Positions 5,966 through 11,467 of a stretch of DNA of 11,467 nt are shown here, piece after piece. Below the pieces are notes generated by a model. That model did not search any database and was not told where the DNA came from. It saw only the letters and a program-made list of their open reading frames with translations. A program made the translations under genes and the position numbers. How positions within the stretch are numbered: the first letter of the stretch is position 1; each line of letters opens with the position of its first letter. The DNA is from Porticoccaceae bacterium (GTDB taxonomy: Bacteria; Pseudomonadota; Gammaproteobacteria; Pseudomonadales; Porticoccaceae): the NCBI GenBank assembly GCA_028822945.1, contig JAPKCN010000039.1, forward strand, positions 1 through 11,467, in the 5' to 3' direction.

Positions 5966-6550
5966 TTGGAACAGTACAGAGGTACGACTATTCTATCCGT
6001 GCGCCGCAACAACATCGTTGTGATTGGCGGCGACGGGCAAGTGAGCATGGGCAACACGATTATGAAGGGTAATGCGCGCAAAGTGCGTAGGCTTTATAAA
6101 GACCAAGTAATCGCCGGTTTTGCCGGTGGAACGGCAGATGCATTTACCCTGTTCGAGCGCTTTGAAGCAAAATTAGAACAGCACCATGGCAACCTCACGC
6201 GGGCCGCGGTGGAGTTAGCTAAAGACTGGCGCACCGACCGCATATTGCGCAAACTTGAGGCATTGCTGGCGGTTGCCGATCGCGAGGCATCGCTTATCAT
6301 CACTGGAAATGGCGACGTCATACAACCAGAAAATGATCTCATTGCCATCGGCTCTGGTGGGCCTTTTGCTCAATCGGCCGCCCGTGCACTACTCGATAAT
6401 ACCGCGCTAAGCGCGGAGCAGATCGTTGCCGAGGGCTTAAAAATTGCCGGCGACATCTGCGTCTATACCAACCACAATCACACCATCGAAGTGCTTGACT
6501 GCAGCGCCGACCCAACCGAAAAGGATTCTCCATCCCCATGTCCCAAATGA
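5966..6550 (+). CDS. hslV: HslV (ClpQ), protease subunit of HslUV
   Basis: HslV forms a dodecameric, proteasome-like threonine peptidase that degrades proteins unfolded by HslU. Residues 7-8 are the Thr pair at the start of the mature chain, so MEQYRG is a short propeptide; E. coli loses only Met. Conserved blocks are TTILSVRRNN (7-16), GGDGQVSMGNTIMKGNARKVRRL (21-43), the GFAGGTADAFTLFERFE stretch (51-67), AVELAKDWRTDRILRKLEALLAVAD (81-105) and SLIITGNGDVIQPENDLIAIGSGGP (109-133). The start is TTG at 5966, supported by GGGAG (5954-5958) seven bases upstream and by the propeptide pattern. The C-terminus, LDCSADPTEKDSPSPCPK, is roughly a dozen residues longer than in E. coli; its last codons overlap hslU by 13 bases. 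That overlap implies coupled translation of the two subunits. Confidence 0.97.
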   Translation: MEQYRGTTILSVRRNNIVVIGGDGQVSMGNTIMKGNARKVRRLYKDQVIAGFAGGTADAFTLFERFEAKLEQHHGNLTRAAVELAKDWRTDRILRKLEALLAVADREASLIITGNGDVIQPENDLIAIGSGGPFAQSAARALLDNTALSAEQIVAEGLKIAGDICVYTNHNHTIEVLDCSADPTEKDSPSPCPK

Positions 6551-7857
6551 CGCCCCGAGAAATAGTCCACGAGCTGAATCGCCACATTATTGGTCAGGAC
6601 GATGCCAAGCGCGCCGTTGCCATCGCCCTCAGAAATCGCTGGAGGCGCGCGCAACTCGACGACGAGATGCGCAACGAGGTGACACCGAAAAATATTCTTA
6701 TGATCGGCCCGACCGGGGTCGGAAAAACAGAGATCGCGCGGCGACTTGCCCGCCTTGCTAACGCACCGTTCGTCAAGGTCGAGGCAACCAAGTTTACTGA
6801 GGTCGGCTACGTCGGCAAGGACGTAGAATCAATTATTCGCGATCTGGTCGAAACTGCGGTAAAGCAAAGCCGCGAACAAGAGATGCACAAGGTCGAACAG
6901 CGCGCCCTCGACGCCGCTGAAGAGCGCGTATTAGACGCCCTTTTACCGCCTGCCCGAACGACAGGCACAAGCGAGTCGTCCACCCGGCAGGTATTCCGTA
7001 AAAAGCTCCGCGAGGGTGAGTTGGATCACAAAGAAATTGAAATTGAACTGCGCCAATCGGCCCCGGGCGTCGAAATTATGGCACCACCAGGGATGGAGGA
7101 GATGACCTCGCAATTGCAAAATATGTTTAGCTCAATGGGCAAAGGAAAAACCAGCAGTCGCAAAGTAACCGTTGCCGAGGCACTCAAGCATCTTAAAGAA
7201 GAAGAGGCTAGCAAGCTAATCAACGACGAGGAGATTAAACTCCAAGCGGTGGAGTCAGCCGAACAACAGGGTATCGTTTTTCTCGACGAAATCGACAAGG
7301 TATGTCGACGTTCAGAGGGCTCTGGTGGCGATGTGTCGCGCGAGGGCGTGCAGCGCGATCTGCTGCCCTTAATCGAGGGTAGTACGGTGTCGACCAAATA
7401 TGGCATGATCAAAACTGACCATATTTTGTTTATTGCCTCGGGCGCCTTTCACCTTTCGAAACCTTCAGACCTAATTCCCGAGTTGCAGGGTCGATTGCCG
7501 ATTCGGGTCGAACTCGCATCGCTCGGGATCCACGACTTCGAGCGCATTCTGACCGAACCCAGCGCCTCACTCACGAAACAGTACTGCGGATTGATGGCCA
7601 CCGAGGGCCTTACCATAGCGTTTTCTGACGACGGCGTGCGACGGATCGCCGAGATTGCCTTCGAGGTTAACGAGGGCACTGAGAATATCGGCGCGCGCCG
7701 CTTACACACCATTCTCGAGCGCCTGCTGGAGGAAGTTTCATTCGATGCAGCGGATCTCGGCGCGGTAGGCAACGATATCACCATCGACCGCGAATTTGTT
7801 GAAAAACACCTTGGTGAATTAGCCAGTAACGAAGATCTCACACGATTTATATTGTAA
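6538..7857 (+). CDS. hslU: HslU (ClpY), AAA+ unfoldase subunit of HslUV
   Basis: HslU hexamers use ATP to unfold substrates and feed them into HslV. The 439-residue product is full length. The start MSQMTPREIVHELNRHIIGQ matches E. coli HslU, which fixes ATG 6538 over the in-frame ATG at 6547; AAGGA (6521-6525) lies 12 bases upstream. Visible elements are Walker A GPTGVGKT (57-64), pore loop GYVG (90-93), the I domain (about 110-240) with the conserved APPGMEEMTSQLQ (182-194), Walker B GIVFLDEIDK (245-254), the VSREGVQRDLLPLIEG segment (266-281), ELQGRLPIR (315-323), and sensor-2 GARR (385-388). The C-terminal RFIL is the tail that docks into HslV. It is intact and translationally coupled to hslV. 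Confidence 0.98.
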   Translation: MSQMTPREIVHELNRHIIGQDDAKRAVAIALRNRWRRAQLDDEMRNEVTPKNILMIGPTGVGKTEIARRLARLANAPFVKVEATKFTEVGYVGKDVESIIRDLVETAVKQSREQEMHKVEQRALDAAEERVLDALLPPARTTGTSESSTRQVFRKKLREGELDHKEIEIELRQSAPGVEIMAPPGMEEMTSQLQNMFSSMGKGKTSSRKVTVAEALKHLKEEEASKLINDEEIKLQAVESAEQQGIVFLDEIDKVCRRSEGSGGDVSREGVQRDLLPLIEGSTVSTKYGMIKTDHILFIASGAFHLSKPSDLIPELQGRLPIRVELASLGIHDFERILTEPSASLTKQYCGLMATEGLTIAFSDDGVRRIAEIAFEVNEGTENIGARRLHTILERLLEEVSFDAADLGAVGNDITIDREFVEKHLGELASNEDLTRFIL

Positions 7858-7862
7858 CTATC

Positions 7863-7917
7863 CATGCCGACTTTGGTGCCTTGGAATAGGGATAACCTCG
7901 GCGTAGCCGCCGGCATG
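7863..7917 (+). other. inverted repeat between hslU and the DUF971 gene
   Basis: CATGCCG (7863-7869) and CGGCATG (7911-7917) are exact reverse complements. Between them lies a smaller hairpin CGGC-GTA-GCCG (7899-7909). Together they could fold into a closed structure that ends 13 bases before the GGAGGAG ribosome binding site. No T-run follows, so it is not a standard terminator; it may be a processing or attenuation structure, or chance. Confidence 0.3.
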
Positions 7918-7944
7918 AACCGTTGCTAGAGGAGGAGAAACGCT

Positions 7945-8331
7945 GTGCCTATGCCCGAGCAAGTCACTGTAAACCGCGACAAAGACCAGCTGTCGCTAAC
8001 CTATACCGATAGCAAATGTCACAATTTAAGCGCCGAGTTCCTGCGCGTGCTGTCGCCGAGCGCCGAGGTAAGAGGACACGGGCCCGACGATGAAACACTT
8101 CAGGTCGGCAAGCGCAATGTGCGTATTGATGGGCTGCAAAAGGCTGGCAACTATGCGTTACGGATACAGTTTGACGACGGTCACGACACGGGCATCTACA
8201 CCTGGGATTATCTCTACGATCTGGGCCGTAACCAAGGCCGGTACTGGCAAGATTATCTCGGCAAACTGCATCAGCAGTCGGGTTCGCGGGATAGCGACAC
8301 CCAAGTGATCAATATTCTCAGCGAATCCTAG
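7945..8331 (+). CDS. DUF971 protein (gamma-butyrobetaine hydroxylase N-terminal-like)
   Basis: This 128-residue protein is a single DUF971 domain, the small beta-rich fold also found at the N-terminus of gamma-butyrobetaine hydroxylase and in proteins linked to iron-sulfur handling. Typical features are LSLTYTDSKCHNLSAEFLRVLSPSAEVRGHG (16-46), VGKRNVRIDGLQKAGNYALRIQFDDGHDTGIYTWDYLYDLG (54-94) and a final W.DYL. Its role in bacteria is not established. The GTG start is favoured because the very strong GGAGGAG (7931-7937) is seven bases upstream; the next ATG would be 13 bases away. The place between hslU and ubiE is common in gammaproteobacteria. The 87-base gap after hslU and the 78-base gap before ubiE leave co-transcription likely but unproven. 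Confidence 0.9.
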   Translation: MPMPEQVTVNRDKDQLSLTYTDSKCHNLSAEFLRVLSPSAEVRGHGPDDETLQVGKRNVRIDGLQKAGNYALRIQFDDGHDTGIYTWDYLYDLGRNQGRYWQDYLGKLHQQSGSRDSDTQVINILSES

Positions 8332-8409
8332 ACATTTACCGTCAGGCATACCTATCTGCAGCGCGGGCCGCTACAATAGGTGTCCAGACAACCGATTATG
8401 ATTGCCATT

Positions 8410-9156
8410 ATGTCAGACGAAACTACCCATTTTGGCTACCAGACGGTACCCGTCGCTAACAAGGCGCAGCGCGTCGCTGATGTATTTCACTCAGTAGCGG
8501 GTAAATATGATCTCATGAACGACCTGATGTCGGTTGGTATCCACCGTATCTGGAAGTGTATTACCATCGAAATGTCGGCGGTTCGGCCGGGCCACAGCGT
8601 CCTCGATATCGCCGGCGGCACCGGCGATTTGGCCGCCAAATTTGCCACCCGCGTCGGCCCCGAGGGCTTAGTGGTGCTCGCCGACATTAACGAGTCAATG
8701 CTGAAGGTAGGGCGCGATCGACTAATCGACCGCGGAGTTGTCGAAAATGTGCGCTTTGCCCAGACGGATGCGCAGCACCTGCCCTTTCCCGATAACAGCT
8801 TCGATGTTGTTAGTATCGCCTTTGGACTGCGCAACGTCACAAACAAAGACCTCGCATTGAGAGCTATGCTGCGGGTATTAAAACCCGGAGGGAGACTGTT
8901 GGTACTGGAATTCTCAAGACCGCAAAATCCAGTGATCGGCAAGCTCTACGATGGCTATTCGTTTAACTTGCTGCCTAAACTCGGTCAGTTGTTTGCTCGC
9001 GATGCCGAAAGCTACCGATACCTCCCCGAGTCGATCCGCATGCATCCCGACCAAAAAACGCTTCAGGCTATGCTCGACAGTGCCGGATTTGTCAACACCG
9101 ACTACCACAATATGAGCGCTGGCATCGTAGCCCTCCACCGCGGGGTCAAGCCCTAG
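8410..9156 (+). CDS. ubiE: ubiquinone/menaquinone biosynthesis C-methyltransferase UbiE
   Basis: UbiE uses S-adenosylmethionine to methylate the ring carbon of 2-polyprenyl-6-methoxy-benzoquinol in ubiquinone synthesis, and of demethylmenaquinol in menaquinone synthesis. From ATG 8410 the product is 248 residues, close to E. coli UbiE (251). It begins MSDETTHFGYQTV, as in the family. It shows HSVAGKYDLMNDLMSVGIHRIWK (27-49), SAM motif I LDIAGGTGDL (65-74), acidic D92 of ADIN, ALPFPDN-like QHLPFPDNSFD (122-132), FGLRNVTNK (138-146), VLKPGGRLLVLEFS (156-169) and SYRYLPESIRMHPDQ (201-215). In-frame GTG 8380 and ATG 8398 are alternative starts; none has a good Shine-Dalgarno, so the choice rests on homology. 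TACAAT (8372-8377) could be a weak -10, but no -35 matches. The stop overlaps the ubiJ start by one base. Confidence 0.96.
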   Translation: MSDETTHFGYQTVPVANKAQRVADVFHSVAGKYDLMNDLMSVGIHRIWKCITIEMSAVRPGHSVLDIAGGTGDLAAKFATRVGPEGLVVLADINESMLKVGRDRLIDRGVVENVRFAQTDAQHLPFPDNSFDVVSIAFGLRNVTNKDLALRAMLRVLKPGGRLLVLEFSRPQNPVIGKLYDGYSFNLLPKLGQLFARDAESYRYLPESIRMHPDQKTLQAMLDSAGFVNTDYHNMSAGIVALHRGVKP

Positions 9157-9779
9157 TGATCGGCGCGATGGTCAGCGCCACAGCCATGCGTCAGATCGCC
9201 GCCTTGATCAACAGCGCACTACGCTACGACAGTGCCTCGCAGTATGCGATTGCAGAATTGTCCGGCACACGCATTGTGATCGATAGCCACTCGCCGGCGT
9301 TTCGCGTAGCAGTTGCAATAGACGACGGGCGGATATCGCTGCACACCGACCCCAGCGAGGCCGCCGACGTTACCCTCAGCGGTTCGCTGGTGTCAATCAT
9401 CGCGGTCGCGCTGAAAGCACAAAGCTCAATGACGCTCGCGGGCAGCGGCGTTACTGTTTCAGGCGATACACAAGTACTGCAGCAATTAAACAACGTACTC
9501 GGTCAATTGGATATCGACTGGGAGGCGGCGCTCGCTGATGTGCTTGGCGACATTCCCGCACATGCACTCGGCAGCGCAGTCCGAGCCGCGGCACGCAGTT
9601 TTAGTGAGAACAGCCGACGACTGTCTGAAACAGCCATCGAGGTCGCTCAAGAAGAGTGGCGCATCACCCCAAGCATGCCCGAATTTGAGGAGCTTTCGGC
9701 GCAGATTCGTTTGCTGGCCGGCGATGTTGAACGACTTGAGGCGCGCGTTGCGCGACTACTGGAGAGATTGCCCAAATGA
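9156..9779 (+). CDS. ubiJ: UbiJ, SCP2-domain ubiquinone biosynthesis accessory factor
   Basis: UbiJ (YigP) works with UbiK and binds polyprenyl lipid intermediates in the soluble Ubi complex that carries out the late steps of ubiquinone synthesis. The 207-residue product is close to the E. coli length. An SCP2-like fold spans about residues 15-118, with the late strand and loop SGSGVTVSGDTQVLQQLNNVLGQLDIDWE (96-123). A helical linker with SETAIEVAQEEWRITPS (157-173) follows, and residues 175-204 form a charged coiled coil. Sequence identity is modest, as is usual here, but the layout and the position between ubiE and ubiB make the call strong. The start is taken as GTG 9156 (TAGTG overlap with ubiE); ATG at 9168 is an alternative that loses four residues. 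The stop TGA overlaps the ubiB ATG by four bases. Confidence 0.9.
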   Translation: MIGAMVSATAMRQIAALINSALRYDSASQYAIAELSGTRIVIDSHSPAFRVAVAIDDGRISLHTDPSEAADVTLSGSLVSIIAVALKAQSSMTLAGSGVTVSGDTQVLQQLNNVLGQLDIDWEAALADVLGDIPAHALGSAVRAAARSFSENSRRLSETAIEVAQEEWRITPSMPEFEELSAQIRLLAGDVERLEARVARLLERLPK

Positions 9780-11380
9780 TGCAACTCAAGCGCGCTATGA
9801 AAATTTATCGCGTTATAGGGCGCTACCGTCTGGCGGAGTTTCTCGATCACTCGCTGCTACCTTGGTCGCTGCGAGCGCTGCTGGCACCAGCCAAATTATT
9901 TGCCGATAGCCCACAAAACAGAGGGGCTCAACTGCGTTTGGCGCTAGAGGAACTGGGACCGATCTTTGTCAAATTTGGCCAGCTATTGTCGACTCGCCCA
10001 GATCTAGTACCCTCCGATCTGTGTGCCGAACTCGCCAAGTTGCAAGACGATGTTGCACCGTTTAGTTCGACGCTTTTTATACAGACGGTTGAGAAGGCCC
10101 TGGATGGGTGCATAGGCGATCTATTTGCCAGCTTTGACGAGCAACCACTGGCGTCTGCATCGATCGCGCAGGTGCATGGCGCCATGACCCTCGAGGGCCG
10201 CGATGTGGTCGTCAAGGCGGTGCGCCCAGGTATCGAAAAGACCATTCGCGAAGACCTTGCACTGCTGTTTATACTAGCTAAACTAATCGTTAAATACAGT
10301 CCCGACGGCCAGCGATTGCATCCGGTCGAAGTGGTAGAGGACTATCAAAACGTGATCCTCGACGAACTTAACCTGCAGGCCGAGGGCGCCAACGCCTCGC
10401 TGTTAAAGCATAATTTTAGCGACTCTGCGCTGCTCCATATCCCCGAGATACTTTGGCCATTATCCAACGAAAACGTGCTGGTGATGGAACGTATTTATGC
10501 CATCCCTGTGACCAACATCGAGGCCTTAAAAACCGCTGGCGTCGATTTTAAGTTACTTGCCGAGCGCGGCGTAGAAATATTTTTTACTCAGGTATTCGAA
10601 CATAATTTCTTTCATGCAGATATGCATCCCGGAAACATATTTGTGGATGCCAGCAAACCGAAATCACCCACTTATTTGGCTATCGACTGTGCCATTATGG
10701 GCTCGCTAAGTAGCGACGATCAGTTTTATATGGCGCGTAATATGCTGGCTATTTTTAAGCGCGATTACCGCCTCGTTGCGGAGTTACACATTCGTTCAGG
10801 GTGGGTTGGCAGCGATACCTCGGTGAACGAATTCACCAACGCCATACGCTCGGTATGCGAACCGGTCTTTCAACGCCCACTGAATGAAATTTCGATGGGC
10901 TACATGATGATTCAGCTGTTTAATACCGCGCGCCGCTTTAACATGGAGGTGCAACCATCGCTGGTACTATTGCAAAAAACCTTGCTCAATATCGAGGGTC
11001 TCGGACGCCAACTCTACCCGCAACTCGACCTATGGGCCTCAGCGCAACCCTTTTTAGAGCGCTGGGTCCGCAGACGATACTCGCCTAAGGGCCTCTACAA
11101 GCAATTAAAAAACCACCTTCCGGACTGGCTGGAGCACTTACCGCAGTTGCCACCGCTGATCTTTAAAGCGTTGGAAAATACCCAGCCTGTGGCGACTCTA
11201 CCCGCACCGGTGACACCACGGCCCTCACTTGGCGGCCGCTGGACGCGAATCGTAGGGCTTTCGCTACTGCTCGCCGGTGTACTCGGTATCGATCCAGGAC
11301 TTTGGCGCGGGCTGCAAGAGATGCCAACCGTGAGTCTAGTGGCACTGGCCCTCGGTGCGCTGATCTTAGCCGTTCGCTAG
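9776..11380 (+). CDS. ubiB: UbiB, kinase-like ATPase of ubiquinone biosynthesis
   Basis: UbiB belongs to the ABC1/ADCK/COQ8 family of atypical protein-kinase-like ATPases that support ubiquinone synthesis at the membrane; its exact reaction is unresolved. The 534-residue product has the KxGQ motif at Lys66-Gln69 (FVKFGQLLSTRPDLVP), the Ala/Ser-rich loop PLASASIAQVH (124-134), the nucleotide-binding Lys147 (VVVKAVRPG), DELN (196-199) at the ExD position, and the catalytic HADMHPGN (280-287). At the DFG-equivalent site it reads DCA (304-306) instead of the usual DCG/DFG. VQPSLVLLQKTLLNIEGLGRQLYPQLDLW (392-420) is highly family-typical. Two hydrophobic segments at about 490-506 and 517-533 match the C-terminal membrane anchor. 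The ATG overlaps the ubiJ stop (ATGA), indicating coupling; ATG 9779 and 9797 are alternatives. Confidence 0.97.
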   Translation: MMQLKRAMKIYRVIGRYRLAEFLDHSLLPWSLRALLAPAKLFADSPQNRGAQLRLALEELGPIFVKFGQLLSTRPDLVPSDLCAELAKLQDDVAPFSSTLFIQTVEKALDGCIGDLFASFDEQPLASASIAQVHGAMTLEGRDVVVKAVRPGIEKTIREDLALLFILAKLIVKYSPDGQRLHPVEVVEDYQNVILDELNLQAEGANASLLKHNFSDSALLHIPEILWPLSNENVLVMERIYAIPVTNIEALKTAGVDFKLLAERGVEIFFTQVFEHNFFHADMHPGNIFVDASKPKSPTYLAIDCAIMGSLSSDDQFYMARNMLAIFKRDYRLVAELHIRSGWVGSDTSVNEFTNAIRSVCEPVFQRPLNEISMGYMMIQLFNTARRFNMEVQPSLVLLQKTLLNIEGLGRQLYPQLDLWASAQPFLERWVRRRYSPKGLYKQLKNHLPDWLEHLPQLPPLIFKALENTQPVATLPAPVTPRPSLGGRWTRIVGLSLLLAGVLGIDPGLWRGLQEMPTVSLVALALGALILAVR

Positions 11381-11449
11381 GCAGCACTATTTTTAACCGC
11401 AAACTACTGCCATAATTAGGAGTAGTAGGATTAACCCGGCCATGGCCCT

Positions 11450-11467
11450 ATGAGCAAGCCTATGCAC
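11450..11467 (+). CDS. possible start of the next gene, cut by the right edge
   Basis: An ATG at 11450 opens the frame MSKPMH, which continues past the window. AGGAG (11418-11422) and AGGA (11427-11430) are rather far upstream. An earlier ATG at 11442 has better spacing but encodes only Met-Ala-Leu before a TGA that overlaps the 11450 ATG. In related genomes hisI, hisE or tatA often follow ubiB, but six residues are too few to identify anything. Confidence 0.3.

Noticed and set aside
9538..9909. 123-codon plus-strand frame spanning the ubiJ/ubiB junction
   Set aside because: It overlaps two well-identified genes in another frame; its composition is not that of a known protein.
10361..10372. 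Asn instead of Asp in the UbiB ExD-type motif (DELN)
   Set aside because: E. coli UbiB, as I recall it, also reads DELN here, so this is not unusual for bacterial UbiB.

Overview
The window looks like chromosomal DNA from a free-living gammaproteobacterium of moderate G+C content. The best evidence is the right-hand block hslV-hslU-(DUF971)-ubiE-ubiJ-ubiB, a gene order familiar from Pseudomonas and related gammaproteobacteria, together with protein sequences close to the E. coli and Pseudomonas versions. The genus cannot be fixed from the sequence; a marine or aquatic lineage is a guess. No tRNA, rRNA, CRISPR array, transposase, integrase or phage gene was seen.

Left part (1-2550) is loosely packed. 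A stop-free frame enters from the left edge and ends at 203; it may be the tail of a gene. An AT-rich gap (204-768) follows, holding a perfect 22-bp palindrome and two TATAAT hexamers. The second of these is an extended -10 that probably drives arfB (769-1182), a ribosome-rescue hydrolase. Convergent with arfB is a predicted acidic lipoprotein (1328-2152, minus) that appears to be built from two related modules, each with a Cys pair about 84 residues apart. A second gap of about 400 bases separates it from the next gene.

Middle part (2551-5965): three small plus-strand genes encode poorly characterised but recognisable families, namely YtoQ (nucleoside deoxyribosyltransferase-like), a stand-alone MOSC-domain protein and a YbjQ/UPF0145 protein. 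Convergent with them is a complete succinate-semialdehyde dehydrogenase gene (gabD-like, minus) with no GABA transaminase or permease beside it. A 277-bp divergent intergenic region separates it from hslV.

Right part (5966-11467) is compact and all on the plus strand. hslV and hslU overlap by 13 bases and encode the HslUV (ClpQY) ATP-dependent protease. A DUF971 protein follows 87 bases later with a strong ribosome binding site. Then come ubiE (C-methyltransferase of ubiquinone and menaquinone synthesis), ubiJ (SCP2-fold lipid-binding factor) and ubiB (kinase-like ATPase). ubiE/ubiJ touch by one base and ubiJ/ubiB by four, so the three ubi genes are almost certainly one translationally coupled unit. 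A further reading frame may start at 11450 and leave the window.

Most of the window is well-conserved housekeeping sequence, and I see no clear sign of a new defence or mobile system. The most unusual items are the duplicated Cys-paired lipoprotein, the 22-bp palindrome, an Ala in place of the usual Gly in the DFG-equivalent motif of UbiB, and the HslV C-terminal extension that runs into hslU.
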